NCBI RefSeq assembly: GCF_900107965.1
Contig: NZ_FNVU01000005.1
Coordinates: 372,001 to 436,000 of the forward strand
DNA length: 64,000 nt
From: Actinacidiphila yanglinensis
GTDB lineage: Bacteria > Actinomycetota > Actinomycetes > Streptomycetales > Streptomycetaceae
Direction of reading: 5' to 3'
The notes beneath the pieces are model-generated. The model did not search any database. It was given only the letters and a program-made list of their open reading frames with translations, and had not been told where the DNA came from. The translations under genes were made by a program, and so were the position numbers. This document shows, one piece after another, positions 8,908 to 17,587 of the stretch. Position 1 is the stretch's first letter. The number at the start of each line of letters is the position of its first letter.

Positions 8908-9123
8908 TCACCAGCGGAAGGTCCGCATCCGCATCTGCTGGCGCATCCGGGCCGCTCGGGCCCGGCGGGGCTTGACCCGGTCGCGGAGTTCCTTCGCCTC
9001 GTCCAGCTCGCGCAGGAACGCCGCGCGCTTGTGACGCCGCTCCAGCTCCCGTTCGCGCTGGGCCTGTGGAAGGGCTTTGGAGCCGCGTGCGCCGCCGCTG
9101 TCGCGGCCCGTCGTGTCCGGCAT
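8908..9123 (-). CDS. Small Arg-rich conserved protein, function unknown
   Basis: 71 residues, strongly basic: after a short Gly/Ser leader it is mostly a charged helix ([18 protein letters not shown], then [18 protein letters not shown]). Divergent from upp with about 140 bp between the starts. ATG 9123 was chosen because it lies close behind a GGGGAC element and the sequence before it reads as promoter rather than protein. Could bind nucleic acid, but no domain is recognised. Confidence 0.6.
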   Translation of the reverse strand: MPDTTGRDSGGARGSKALPQAQRERELERRHKRAAFLRELDEAKELRDRVKPRRARAARMRQQMRMRTFRW

Positions 9124-9250
9124 GAGTGCCACCGTCCCCGCGTCTGTGTCGCGATTCCCCGGGAACCTTCCCCCGAAGGGGCGGTTTACCCGTTCGCGAG
9201 CACAGAGGGCGAGGGTGAGGAGGGCTATCCGCGGACCCGAGGGGGCCGGA

Positions 9251-9256
9251 TACAGT
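9251..9256 (+). promoter_or_regulatory. -10 box of upp, predicted leaderless
   Basis: TACAGT ends 6 nt before the upp ATG, with no ribosome-binding site between them. Transcription would start at or next to the A of ATG. Confidence 0.5.
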
Positions 9257-9262
9257 CCTCCC

Positions 9263-9898
9263 ATGCGTCTCCACGTTGTCGACCACCCGCTGGTCGCGCA
9301 CAAGCTCACCACGCTGCGCGACCAGCGCACCGACTCGCCCACCTTCCGCCGGCTCGCCGACGAGCTCGTCACGCTGCTCGCCTATGAGGCGACCCGCGAC
9401 GTGCGGACCGAGCAGGTCGACATCTCCACCCCGGTCGCGCCCACCACCGGGGTGCGGCTGTCGTACCCGCGGCCGCTCGTGGTGCCGATCCTGCGGGCCG
9501 GGCTCGGCATGCTCGACGGGATGGTCCGGCTGCTGCCGACCGCCGAGGTCGGCTTCCTCGGCATGGTCCGCGACGAGGACACCCTCCAGGCCACGACGTA
9601 CGCCACGCGCATGCCCGAGGACCTGTCCGGGCGCCAGGTGTACGTGGTCGACCCGATGCTGGCCACCGGCGGCACCCTGGTCGCGGCGATACGCCTGCTG
9701 ATCGAGCGCGGCGCCGACGACGTCACCGCCCTCTGCCTGCTGGCCGCCCCCGAGGGGGTCGAGCTGATGGAGCGCGAACTCGCGGGCAAGCCCGTGACCG
9801 TCGTCACCGCGGCGGTCGACGAGCGGCTCAACGAGCGGGGGTTCATCGTCCCCGGCCTCGGCGACGCCGGTGACCGCCTCTACGGCACCGTCAGCTAG
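9263..9898 (+). CDS. upp: Uracil phosphoribosyltransferase
   Basis: 211 residues. Makes UMP from uracil and PRPP in pyrimidine salvage. The PRPP-binding loop is [14 protein letters not shown], with [16 protein letters not shown] and a C-terminal uracil-binding region [16 protein letters not shown], and overall length matches the family. The start is fixed by homology ([16 protein letters not shown]). A TANNNT box 6 nt before it and the lack of a Shine-Dalgarno site indicate a leaderless mRNA. Confidence 0.97.
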   Translation: MRLHVVDHPLVAHKLTTLRDQRTDSPTFRRLADELVTLLAYEATRDVRTEQVDISTPVAPTTGVRLSYPRPLVVPILRAGLGMLDGMVRLLPTAEVGFLGMVRDEDTLQATTYATRMPEDLSGRQVYVVDPMLATGGTLVAAIRLLIERGADDVTALCLLAAPEGVELMERELAGKPVTVVTAAVDERLNERGFIVPGLGDAGDRLYGTVS

Positions 9899-9939
9899 CC
9901 CCGGCTCGCACCTGCCGGCCCTGGTGGCCGGCCACGGCA

Positions 9940-10608
9940 CTAGCTCTTGTGTGTCGGGCCGGTCGAGGGGGTCGTGCAGACCGGCTTCGGCGGCGGCGGG
10001 TTCTCCGCGGTCACCCGGGCCGCGGCGGCCTGCGTGGGCGTGGAGAGCTTGGCGAAGGCGCTTCCGATCATCACGTCGACCGTGGTGCCCTTGCGCCGGG
10101 GATCGATCTTCACCGTGGAGCCGAGCACCTGGGTACCCGCCTCGCGCGCGGCCGCCTCCCCGGCCGGCCCGGCCACGATCAGCGCGGACTGGGTGACCTT
10201 CGCGTTGTACGGGTCGGGCGCGTTCCCGAACCGCTCCACCTTGAAGCCGCGGCTGGCGAACTGGTCGGCGGTGGATTTCGCGAGGCCGCCCCGGGTCGTC
10301 GCGTTGAGGACGTTCATCGTTACCTGCGTCGGCTGCGGCAGGGGCTTGGGCTTGCCGGTGGCCGTCGGGCTGGGCGTCGGCGCGCAGGAGGGCCTACTGG
10401 GCGCGGCGTTCGCCTTGGAGTCGTTGTCGTCACCGTTGAAGACATGGAAGAGCTGCAAGGCGCCCCAGCCGAAGAGGCCGAGTACGACTACCGCGGCGAT
10501 CAGGACGGTCACGAACCGTCCGCGTCGCTTCGGCGGGCGCATACGCGGATACGAGTTGCCCGTTACCCGGTACTTCCCGCCCATCCCGGAGGGCGTCAAC
10601 ATGCTCAT
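9940..10608 (-). CDS. Membrane protein with LytR C-terminal domain
   Basis: 222 residues: short basic cytoplasmic N-terminus, one span (FVTVLIAAVVVLGLFGWGAL), a Pro/Ser/Thr linker and a LytR_C domain (VTMNVLNATTRGGLAKSTAD, then FKVERFGNAPD). LytR_C domains accompany wall-polymer ligases of the LCP family; here the LCP catalytic part is absent, so this is a stand-alone extracytoplasmic domain. A TACGCT box ends 6 nt before ATG 10608, with no ribosome-binding site, so a leaderless start is likely. Convergent with upp. Role probably in envelope assembly, by inference. Confidence 0.85.
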   Translation of the reverse strand: MSMLTPSGMGGKYRVTGNSYPRMRPPKRRGRFVTVLIAAVVVLGLFGWGALQLFHVFNGDDNDSKANAAPSRPSCAPTPSPTATGKPKPLPQPTQVTMNVLNATTRGGLAKSTADQFASRGFKVERFGNAPDPYNAKVTQSALIVAGPAGEAAAREAGTQVLGSTVKIDPRRKGTTVDVMIGSAFAKLSTPTQAAAARVTAENPPPPKPVCTTPSTGPTHKS

Positions 10609-10614
10609 GAGCGC

Positions 10615-10620
10615 AGCGTA
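10615..10620 (-). promoter_or_regulatory. -10 box of the LytR_C gene, predicted leaderless
   Basis: TACGCT on the minus strand followed by 6 nt and the ATG. Confidence 0.45.
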
Positions 10621-10629
10621 AGCGGATTG

Positions 10630-10926
10630 TCAGTCCATCTCCAGGACCCGAGCGTGCAGCACCTGCCGCTGCTGGAGTGCCGCGCGCACCGCGCGGTGCA
10701 GCCCGTCCTCCAGATAGAGGTCGCCCTGCCACTTCACGACGTGTGCGAACAGGTCGCCGTAGAACGTGGAGTCCTCCGCCAGGAGTGTCTCCAGGTCGAG
10801 CTGTCCCTTGGTGGTCACCAACTGGTCCAGCCGCACGGGACGTGGGGCGACGTCCGCCCACTCGCGCGTGCTCACCCGGCCGTGGTCCGGGTACGGCCGC
10901 CCGTTTCCGATGCGCTTGAAGATCAC
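10630..10926 (-). CDS. Small conserved actinobacterial protein, often annotated VapB-like
   Basis: 98 residues starting MIFKRIGNGRPYPDHGR. The C-terminal half LYLEDGLHRAVRAALQQR resembles the DGxHR loop of ParB-like folds. Homologues are often labelled 'VapB family antitoxin', but no toxin gene is adjacent, so that label is doubtful. The GTG start at 10926 is preceded by TAGGCT and 6 nt, suggesting a leaderless message. Its stop is about 20 bp before the LytR_C start; the -10 box of that gene lies in the gap, so both can be transcribed separately. Confidence 0.75.
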   Translation of the reverse strand: MIFKRIGNGRPYPDHGRVSTREWADVAPRPVRLDQLVTTKGQLDLETLLAEDSTFYGDLFAHVVKWQGDLYLEDGLHRAVRAALQQRQVLHARVLEMD

Positions 10927-10932
10927 ACGGAA

Positions 10933-10938
10933 AGCCTA
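10933..10938 (-). promoter_or_regulatory. -10 box of the 10630-10926 gene, predicted leaderless
   Basis: TAGGCT on the minus strand, 6 nt before the GTG start, no Shine-Dalgarno sequence. Confidence 0.45.
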
Positions 10939-11246
10939 CCGGCCCGGCTTGTCCGGGCGCAGCCTCGACGCAGGGATGGCGTGCAGCCGAATTACCCATA
11001 GGCGTACGAAAGGTTGAACCTGCCCGGTTCGGCCGTCAGTGTGGCGGGGCTTCCGCCGGGGTGACGACCCCCCGGAGGCAGGGCCGGTGACGCGGCGACG
11101 GTTCCGGGACGGCGGGGTGACGAGGCGATGGCAGCGCGATGGCGTTCTGGTGCTGCGGTGTGACGGTGTGACGATCTGACGGCGAGGCGGCCGGACGCTC
11201 CGGACGCGGCGACCTGACGCCCGGACATCTGCCGGCCCCCGCGCGG
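10939..11246. other. Non-coding gap
   Basis: About 310 bp between two leftward genes. An open frame runs through it on the minus strand, but its composition looks like out-of-frame GC-rich DNA and it has no ribosome-binding site. No other feature seen. Confidence 0.45.
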
Positions 11247-12140
11247 TCAGCCGCTCGCGGCGTACAGCAGCGCCCTGGTCGGCGGGTGGGTCGCCCGCGA
11301 CGGCGGCCAGATGAGCCGCAGGTGCAGCGTCGGGGTGCGCAGCGGCAGCGCGGCCAGGGCGCCGGAGGCCACCTCGTCGGCCACGGCGAACGACGGCAGC
11401 AGTGCGATGCCCATCCCGCGCCGGGCCCAGGCGCGCATCACCGCGACGCTGCCCGCGTGCACCCGCTCCACGCCCGGCCCGCACAACCGGTCGGCGGCGA
11501 GGGCGAAGGAGCAGGCGGAACTGACGTTGACCAGCAGCCGCTCCCCTCGCAGGTCCGCCGGGGCGAGCCGATCCGCGGTCGCGTGCCGGTGCCCGGGGGC
11601 GGCGACCAGCATCAGCGGCACCGGCTCCAGGTCCAGGAACTCCAGGTCGGTGCCCGAGGGCAGCGGGAAGCCGAGGCCGCCGAGGGAGTCGCCGGCGTCC
11701 AGCACCAGGGCCGCGTCGAGTTCCCCGGCGGCGACGGACGCCAGCAGCGCGGAGCGGTCGGCCTGCGAGGTGACGTCGACGGCCAGCTCGGGCCGGCGGG
11801 CGGCGAGCCGTTCCAGGATGCCGGGCACGATGGCGGCGGCGATGGACTCCAGCGCGCCGAGCCGTACCGCCGTCCGCTGCCGGCCCGCGTCGACCACCTC
11901 GCGGCGGGCCTGCTCGGCCTGCTCCAGCAGCCGCCGGCTCCACACCAGCAGCCGCTCACCGGCCGGGGTGAGCCGCATTCCGCGCGGCAGCCGTTCGAAC
12001 AGCTCGACGCCGAGCGACTGCTCCAGCGTGCGGACCGCCTGCGATACGGAGGACGGGGCCAGCCCGAGACGTACCGCGGCCTCCGTCACGCTTCCGGTGC
12101 CGACGACGGCCTCGAAGGTCCGCAACTGCCGCAGCTCCAT
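11247..12140 (-). CDS. LysR-family transcriptional regulator
   Basis: 297 residues from ATG 12140. N-terminal winged helix (MELRQLRTFEAVVGTGSVTE, SSVSQAVRTLEQSLGVELF) and a periplasmic-binding-like effector domain. Divergent from an MFS exporter, so it probably controls it, and a T-N11-A dyad lies between them. An in-frame extension to ATG 12311 would add 57 residues of collagen-like Gly-X-Y composition (GTAGAAGIAGTSGTSGASG); it begins only 8 bp from the dyad, which would leave no room for a promoter there, so the short form is preferred. Neither start has a clear ribosome-binding site. Effector unknown. Confidence 0.9.
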   Translation of the reverse strand: MELRQLRTFEAVVGTGSVTEAAVRLGLAPSSVSQAVRTLEQSLGVELFERLPRGMRLTPAGERLLVWSRRLLEQAEQARREVVDAGRQRTAVRLGALESIAAAIVPGILERLAARRPELAVDVTSQADRSALLASVAAGELDAALVLDAGDSLGGLGFPLPSGTDLEFLDLEPVPLMLVAAPGHRHATADRLAPADLRGERLLVNVSSACSFALAADRLCGPGVERVHAGSVAVMRAWARRGMGIALLPSFAVADEVASGALAALPLRTPTLHLRLIWPPSRATHPPTRALLYAASG

Positions 12141-12318
12141 GCCAGATGCGCCTGAGGTGCCGGATGTGCCTGCGATGCCCGCAGCGCCTGCGGTGCCCGG
12201 GCTGCCCGCGTCGCCCGCGCTGTCCCTGGTCACGGTGGCGCCCGCGGTGCGAGCCGTGCGCGTCGTGCCGGACGGGCCGGGCGCCGCCCCTCGCTTCGTC
12301 ATGCCCGCCATCGTCGCA

Positions 12319-12333
12319 TTCGGTTCCGCCGAA
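12319..12333. promoter_or_regulatory. Putative LysR box between lysR-type gene and MFS gene
   Basis: Imperfectly spaced dyad TTCGG-TTCCG-CCGAA containing the LysR T-N11-A signature, about 60 bp before the MFS start. Confidence 0.4.
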
Positions 12334-12391
12334 CGGAGAGTGCGAGCCAGGCGGTGGAGCGCGGCGCGGGCGCGGCGGGAGGGTGCGGGGC

Positions 12392-13792
12392 ATGTCGCAC
12401 ACGCTTCCGCCTACCCTGCCGCCCCAGGCGGCGCCGCCCGCGCCGCGCACCGGGCCCGCTCTGCTCGGCATCGCCCTCGGGTACTTCATGGTGCTGCTCG
12501 ACACCACCGTGCTGTCCGTCGCCGAGCCCGACCTGGCGCGCTCGCTGGGCAGTTCGACCGTCGGGCTGCAGTGGGTGGTGACCGGCTACACCGTCGCGTT
12601 CGGCGCGCTGCTGCTGTCGGCGGGCGCGGTCGGCGACCGTTACGGGGCGCACCGGGTGTTCCGCGCGGGTGTCGCCGCCTTCGGCGCCGGGTCGCTGCTC
12701 AGCGTGTGCGCGCCCGGGCTGTGGACGCTGGTGGGGCTGCGGGCGGTGCTCGGGGTGGCCGCGGCGGCCTGCGTGCCCAGCTCCATGGCGATGATCACCC
12801 GGCTGTATCCGGAACCGGCCCGCCGGGCCCGCGCGGTGGCCGTGTGGGCCGCGGTGAGCGGGGCGGCGCTGGCGGCGGGTCCGATCGCGGGCGGGCTGCT
12901 GGTCGCGCTGGCGGGATGGCGGGCGGTGTTCGTGGTGAACGTGCCGCTCGCCGTGGTGGTGCTCGCCCTGGTCGCCGGTCCCTCGGTGCGCTGCCCGCGC
13001 GGGGAGCGCCGGATCGACTGGGGCGGCCAGCTCGCCGCGTGCGCGGCGCTCGCGCTCACCACGGACGCGCTGATCGCCTTCGGCGCGCACGCGGCCGTGC
13101 ACGGAGCCTGGTCGGCGGCCGGCGCGGTCGCCGCGGGTGCGCTCTTCGCGCGGCGGGAGCGGCGCAGCGCCTCGCCGGTGCTGGTACCGGCGGTGCTGCG
13201 GGCGCCCGGGATGGCGCCGATGCTCGCGGCGGGCGCGGCCGTCGGGTTCGCCCTCACCGCGGTGCTGTTCGTACTGCCGCTGTTCCTCCAGGCCACGCGC
13301 GGCTACGGCACGGTGGCCGCCGGGGCCGCCTTCCTGCCGCTGACCCTGCCCACGGCGGTCAACCCGCTGCTGGTGACGGGGCGGCTGGTGGCCCGGCTCG
13401 GGCCGGACCGGCCGGTACGGGCGGGGCTGGCGCTGCTCGTGGCGGCGGGCGGCGTGATGGCGGGTGCGGCGGGGGCGGGGGCGCCGTACCCGGTGCTCGC
13501 GGTGGGGCTGTGCGCGGCGGGCTGCGGCGTCTCGCTGGCGCTGCCCGCGCTGACCACCGCCGTGATCACGCTCGCCCCGCCCGGGTCGGCGGGTGCGGCC
13601 GGCGGCCTGCTCAACGCGGTCCGCCAGCTCGGGGCGACCCTCGGCGTCGCGGTGCTGGGCGCCTTCGTCGCGGTGCACCCCTCCGCCCGGGGCGCTGCCT
13701 GCGGCCTGCTGCTGCCGGCGCCGGCCTGTGCACTCGCTGTGGTCCTGTCCCTCGTCCTGCGTGCGGCGCGCTCCCGCCGCGCCGGCGCCTGA
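12392..13792 (+). CDS. MFS drug-efflux transporter (DHA2/EmrB-QacA-like)
   Basis: 466 residues, 12-14 hydrophobic spans. Family motifs: LDTTVLSVAEPDL in the first span (motif D1), GDRYGAHRVFRAG in the first cytoplasmic loop (motif A), and a motif-C-like GGLLVALAGWRAVFVVNVPL. Such proton antiporters export hydrophobic drugs or secondary metabolites. ATG 12392 follows GGGAGG by 9 nt. Divergent from the LysR-type regulator. The substrate is unknown, and no biosynthetic cluster is next to it. Confidence 0.92.
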   Translation: MSHTLPPTLPPQAAPPAPRTGPALLGIALGYFMVLLDTTVLSVAEPDLARSLGSSTVGLQWVVTGYTVAFGALLLSAGAVGDRYGAHRVFRAGVAAFGAGSLLSVCAPGLWTLVGLRAVLGVAAAACVPSSMAMITRLYPEPARRARAVAVWAAVSGAALAAGPIAGGLLVALAGWRAVFVVNVPLAVVVLALVAGPSVRCPRGERRIDWGGQLAACAALALTTDALIAFGAHAAVHGAWSAAGAVAAGALFARRERRSASPVLVPAVLRAPGMAPMLAAGAAVGFALTAVLFVLPLFLQATRGYGTVAAGAAFLPLTLPTAVNPLLVTGRLVARLGPDRPVRAGLALLVAAGGVMAGAAGAGAPYPVLAVGLCAAGCGVSLALPALTTAVITLAPPGSAGAAGGLLNAVRQLGATLGVAVLGAFVAVHPSARGAACGLLLPAPACALAVVLSLVLRAARSRRAGA

Positions 13793-13912
13793 GCTCCGCC
13801 GGGGCGGGCCCGCCGGGGGTGGGCACCCCTCCGTCTCCGTACGCACTCGCTTGAATCGCCGATCCGGCGACCTGCGGGCAGGGTGGACGTACGACCACGA
13901 GGAGGGACGCCG

Positions 13913-15628
13913 ATGCAGCCCGACGTTCCGCCGCTCGGCAACGCGGTCTGGCAGGTGCTGCTGGACGGCACGCGGGCGGGCGTGGCGCTGCTCGACCGCG
14001 AACTGCGCTTCCTGTACGTGAACCCGGCGCTGGCCGAGATCAACGGGGTCGACGCCGACGCGCACCTCGGGCGGCACCTGGCGGAGGTGGTGCCGGGCGT
14101 CGACTTCGACGAGCAGATCCTGCGCAGCGTGCTGGCCGACGGCGTGCCGCGCGAGGTGTCCTCCAGCGGGCAGACCCGGGCGGACTCCGCGCACGCCAGG
14201 CGCTACTGGAACGGCTGCTGCCACCGGGTCACGGACGACGCCGGCGGGGTGCTGGGGGTGGGCCTGGTGCTGCTGGAGGTGAGCGAGGACCGGGAGACCC
14301 AGCGCGAGCTGGAGCGGGCCAGGGAGCGGCTGCTCGTCCTGGACGCGGCGGCGGTGCGGATCGGCTCCACGCTGGAACTGGAGCAGACCTGCCAGGAGCT
14401 GGTGGACCTGCTGGTCGAGGTGCTGGCCGACACCGCGGCGGTGGAGGTCCTCTCGACAGGCCGCAGGGACGGGCACCGGCCGCCGCCGCACGGCACCGTC
14501 CGGCTGCGCCGGGCCGCGATGAGCGCCCGCCCCGCGCTGCGTGCGGTGGTCGCGGGCTTCGGCGAGCCCGGGGAGTACGTCGACTACCAGCCCGGCTCGG
14601 CGATCCCGCGCTGCCTGGAGACGGGCCGCCCGATCCGGATGAACCTGCTGCCCGACGAGGAGCTGAGCCGGTCCGCGCCGAATCCCGAACGGGTGGCCGC
14701 CTACCGGGCGGCGGGCATCCACTCCGCGCTGATCGTGCCGCTGGCCGCGCGCGGCGAGCAGATCGGCACGGTGACGATGATCAGGGCCGGGGACTCGCCC
14801 GGCTTCGACGACGAGGATGTGGCCGTGGCCGGTGCGCTCGCCGAGCGGGCCGCGATCAGCCTGGACAACGCCCGCCGCTACACCCGGGAGCACGGCATCG
14901 CGGTGGAGCTGCAGCGCGCCCTGCTGGCCGCGCCCGGCACCCCGAACCCGCGGGTCGACGTGGCGTCCCGCTACCTGCCGGCGGGCGCCAACGACCTGGT
15001 CGGCGGGGACTGGTTCGACACGCTCGCGCTGCCCGGCGGGCTGACGCTGCTGGCGATGGGCGACGTGATGGGCCACGGGATCGGCGCCGCGGTCGAGATG
15101 AGCCACTACCGGTCGATGCTGCGGGTCGGCGCCAGCGAGGGGGACGCGCCGGACCGGGTGCTGCGCCGCATCGACCGGCTGCTGTCGGCCGGGGGCGCCG
15201 AGCGGCCCGCGACCTGCCTGCTCGCGATCGCCGACCCGCTGCGCGGCGCCGCCTGGTTCGCCAGCGCGGGCCACCTGCCGCCCGCCGTCGTCTCGCCGGA
15301 CGGGCGGGTGCAGCTGCTCGACGTGCCGCCCGGCCCGCCGCTGGGCGCGGACCTCCGCGGTTCCTACGAGACGGTCTACGCGCCCTGGCCGCCCGGGCAC
15401 ACCCTGCTGCTGTACACCGACGGCCTGGTGGAGCGGCGCAGCGAGGACATCGACGCGTCGCTCGCCCGGCTGGCCGGGCTGAAGCTGCCGCACGCCGACG
15501 GGCCGCTGGACGCGCTGCTGGGACAGGTGGTGAGCCGGCTGGCGCCGGACGCGGCCGAGGACGACGTGGCGGTGCTGGCCGCGCGGGCGGCGCCCGGGCA
15601 CGGGCCGAGGCGCGAGCCCGCGCGGTAG
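13913..15628 (+). CDS. PAS-GAF-SpoIIE (PP2C) serine phosphatase
   Basis: 571 residues with PAS (about 15-120: GVALLDRELRFLYVNPALAE), GAF (about 145-330: LIVPLAARGEQIGTVTMI) and a SpoIIE-type PP2C domain (about 350-560: DVASRYLPAGANDLVGGDWF, MGDVMGHGIGAAVEMS, TLLLYTDGLVERR, EDDVAVLAAR). Such proteins dephosphorylate anti-anti-sigma factors and so link a sensed signal to a SigB/SigF-type sigma factor, as encoded at the left edge of the window; a direct link is only inference. ATG 13913 follows GAGGAGGGA. No kinase (HATPase) domain is fused. Single-gene unit. Confidence 0.93.
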   Translation: MQPDVPPLGNAVWQVLLDGTRAGVALLDRELRFLYVNPALAEINGVDADAHLGRHLAEVVPGVDFDEQILRSVLADGVPREVSSSGQTRADSAHARRYWNGCCHRVTDDAGGVLGVGLVLLEVSEDRETQRELERARERLLVLDAAAVRIGSTLELEQTCQELVDLLVEVLADTAAVEVLSTGRRDGHRPPPHGTVRLRRAAMSARPALRAVVAGFGEPGEYVDYQPGSAIPRCLETGRPIRMNLLPDEELSRSAPNPERVAAYRAAGIHSALIVPLAARGEQIGTVTMIRAGDSPGFDDEDVAVAGALAERAAISLDNARRYTREHGIAVELQRALLAAPGTPNPRVDVASRYLPAGANDLVGGDWFDTLALPGGLTLLAMGDVMGHGIGAAVEMSHYRSMLRVGASEGDAPDRVLRRIDRLLSAGGAERPATCLLAIADPLRGAAWFASAGHLPPAVVSPDGRVQLLDVPPGPPLGADLRGSYETVYAPWPPGHTLLLYTDGLVERRSEDIDASLARLAGLKLPHADGPLDALLGQVVSRLAPDAAEDDVAVLAARAAPGHGPRREPAR

Positions 15629-15781
15629 GCACCGCGATCGCCCGGGTTACGCGAGCGGTAAGGCCCGCGATTCAGGGAGCACACCCCTTACCGCCGGGTC
15701 CGGCGGCCTTGTTAGCCTCGGAGGTGCACGCGCCGCTGGTGCCCCGCGATCCCGTGTCGAGGCGTATCGAGGAGTGACCCC

Positions 15782-16237
15782 GTGACCGAACGCAAGCCGC
15801 CAGGCGTTTCCTTCGAGACCTGGACCGACCGGCAGATCCGCGAGGCCGAGGAGCGCGGTGACTTCGCGAACCTCCCCGGCCGGGGAAAGCCGCTCGCCTC
15901 GCTGAACACCCCCTACGACGAGCTGTGGTGGGTCAAGGGCAAGATGCAGCGCGAGGGGCTGTCCTTCCTGCCGCCCTCGCTGGTGCTGCGCAAGGAGGCC
16001 GAGGACGTGGTCGACGCCGTCGCCGAGGCCCGGTCCGAGCGGCAGGTGCGGGCGATCATCACGGCGGTCAACGAGAAGATCGAGGCCGCGATCCGCCGGC
16101 CCCTGGAGGGCCCGCCGCTGAACCTGAAGCCGTTCGACGTGGAGCAGGTCGTCGCGGACTGGCGGGAGCGCCGGGCGGGCGGCGACGGACCCGCGGGTGA
16201 CGGCCCCGCGCCGGGCGGGCGGCAGCCGGCGGGCTGA
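15782..16237 (+). CDS. DUF1992 (DnaJ-homologue subfamily C member 28-like) protein
   Basis: 151 residues. Contains the family core: RQIREAEERGDFANLPGRGK with the GKPL turn, LRKEAEDVVDAVAEA and INxxI-type helix (ITAVNEKIEAAIRRPLEG). Bacterial members are small cytosolic proteins of unknown role related to the C-terminal region of DNAJC28; no J domain is present. GTG 15782 follows GAGGAG. The C-terminal Gly/Pro tail is low-complexity. A 9-bp dyad GCGGTAAGG / CCTTACCGC (15655-15694) lies upstream. Confidence 0.85.
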   Translation: MTERKPPGVSFETWTDRQIREAEERGDFANLPGRGKPLASLNTPYDELWWVKGKMQREGLSFLPPSLVLRKEAEDVVDAVAEARSERQVRAIITAVNEKIEAAIRRPLEGPPLNLKPFDVEQVVADWRERRAGGDGPAGDGPAPGGRQPAG

Positions 16238-16331
16238 GCGCCCCGGGCCGCACCCGGGAGTGGACCCGCGTCCGATGCGCCGTCGCGGGCGGGGAGTTCC
16301 GGCGGGCCGTGCCGCCTGATAGGCATGGCCC

Positions 16332-16916
16332 GTGCGATTCGACGCGGTACCCAAGCCGCCGCCCGTCGAGGCCAGACCGCGGGACGAGCGCGGCTACCCG
16401 GTTCCCGCGATCACGCCGTGGCAGGGCGAGCAGCCGCAGTTCGCGCTCACCGACCATGCGCGCAGCGCGGACTGCGCGCGGCACCGGCTGTGCTCGGTGT
16501 GCGGCACCCCGATGCCGCGCGGCCCGGTCTGGCGGGTGGTGGGCGCCGCCGAGGCCGAGGCGATCGCCGACGCGCGCGCGGCGGGCCGCCCGTACCGCAA
16601 CCTCGCGCCGACCACCGAGGGCCCCGGGCACCGGGCATGCATGCTCTATGCCTCGATGGTCTGCCCGTACCTGGCCCGGCCCAACGCCCGCCGTGGCGCG
16701 GACGCCGAACACCCCGACGGCATGACCGCGCACGTCGTGCGGGGCGCGACGCGCGGGGTGCTGGGCGCGGTGGTCGGCTTCGCGGAGTTCGAGTACGCGG
16801 TGACCGCGCAGCGCACGCTCTTCCGCTTCCTGGACGTGGTGGAGTTCCTGCCGCACGAGACGGCCGACACCCACCTCGGCGCGCTGCGGGCCGCGCTCGA
16901 CGACCCGGAGGTGTGA
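16332..16916 (+). CDS. Conserved cysteine-containing protein, function unknown
   Basis: 194 residues. Cysteines and histidines cluster in SADCARHRLCSVCG and GHRACMLYASMVCPYLARP, a layout that could hold zinc or an iron-sulfur cluster. No known domain is recognised. The GTG start is preceded by TAGGCA and 6 nt, close to the leaderless pattern seen in other genes here, and has no ribosome-binding site. It lies between the DUF1992 gene and the sigma factor operon, with gaps on both sides. Confidence 0.7.
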   Translation: MRFDAVPKPPPVEARPRDERGYPVPAITPWQGEQPQFALTDHARSADCARHRLCSVCGTPMPRGPVWRVVGAAEAEAIADARAAGRPYRNLAPTTEGPGHRACMLYASMVCPYLARPNARRGADAEHPDGMTAHVVRGATRGVLGAVVGFAEFEYAVTAQRTLFRFLDVVEFLPHETADTHLGALRAALDDPEV

Positions 16917-16993
16917 CCCAGGTCTCACCTTGCGCGTGCAGCAGACGCGACCGCTTTCCCGTCGAGGAGGGGTGACAGGAAGGGAGGGGGAGC

Positions 16994-17587
16994 GTGGAGC
17001 TGGCAACCGAGTACCTGATGCGGGTCCGACGCGGTGAGCCCGGGCGGGCGGAGGCCGAGTCCGATGCGGGGTCCTACGAGGACTTCCACGACTTCGTCGT
17101 CGCCCGGTCGGCCGCACTGTTCCGCGGGGCGCTGGTCCTGACGGGAAACCGTGAGGCCGCGGAGGACCTGGCCCAGGAGACCCTGGAGCGGGCCTGCCGG
17201 AAGTGGCGCACCATCGCCGCCAAGGACACACCGGACGCCTACGTGCGGCGGATCATGGTGAACCTGGCCAACGACCGGTGGCGGCGGTTCCGCCGTACGG
17301 TCCCGCACCAGGACGGCGCCGACCGGGCCGCCCCCGGGGACCAGTTCGGGCAGGTCGACATGAGGGACCAGCTGATCCGGGCCCTTCAGGGCCTGCCGAT
17401 GCGGATGCGGACGGTCGTGGTGCTGCGGTACATCCACGACCTGTCCGACGACGAGATCGCGGCCGACCTGAGGATCTCGCCGAGCACCGTGCGGTCCCAG
17501 CTCGCCCGCGGCATCGACAAGCTCAGAGGCCAGTTCCCCGCACTCCCCGGCCCTTCATCCCGGCAGCCCACGGAAGGAACCCGATGA
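16994..17587 (+). CDS. SigE-family ECF RNA polymerase sigma factor
   Basis: 197 residues: region 2 (FVVARSAALFRGALVLTGNR, AEDLAQETLERACRKW) and region 4 (LPMRMRTVVVLRYIHDLSDD, LRISPSTVRSQLARGIDKLR). This belongs to the actinobacterial SigE/SigM-like ECF group. GTG 16994 sits behind a long GGGAGGGGGA ribosome-binding site. Its TGA overlaps the next gene as ATGA, so sigma factor and putative anti-sigma protein are coupled. Confidence 0.92.
   Translation: MELATEYLMRVRRGEPGRAEAESDAGSYEDFHDFVVARSAALFRGALVLTGNREAAEDLAQETLERACRKWRTIAAKDTPDAYVRRIMVNLANDRWRRFRRTVPHQDGADRAAPGDQFGQVDMRDQLIRALQGLPMRMRTVVVLRYIHDLSDDEIAADLRISPSTVRSQLARGIDKLRGQFPALPGPSSRQPTEGTR

Noticed and set aside
10630-10926. Toxin-antitoxin module
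   Set aside because: Homologues are often labelled VapB-like, but no toxin gene with a PIN or other toxin domain is adjacent.
10992-11228. 78-codon minus-strand frame
   Set aside because: No ribosome site, low-information Arg/Pro/Ala composition, no family resemblance.
12299-15601. 1,100-codon open frame on the minus strand
   Set aside because: Covers the MFS and SpoIIE genes in antisense; composition is His/Arg/Gln-rich and no motif is present.
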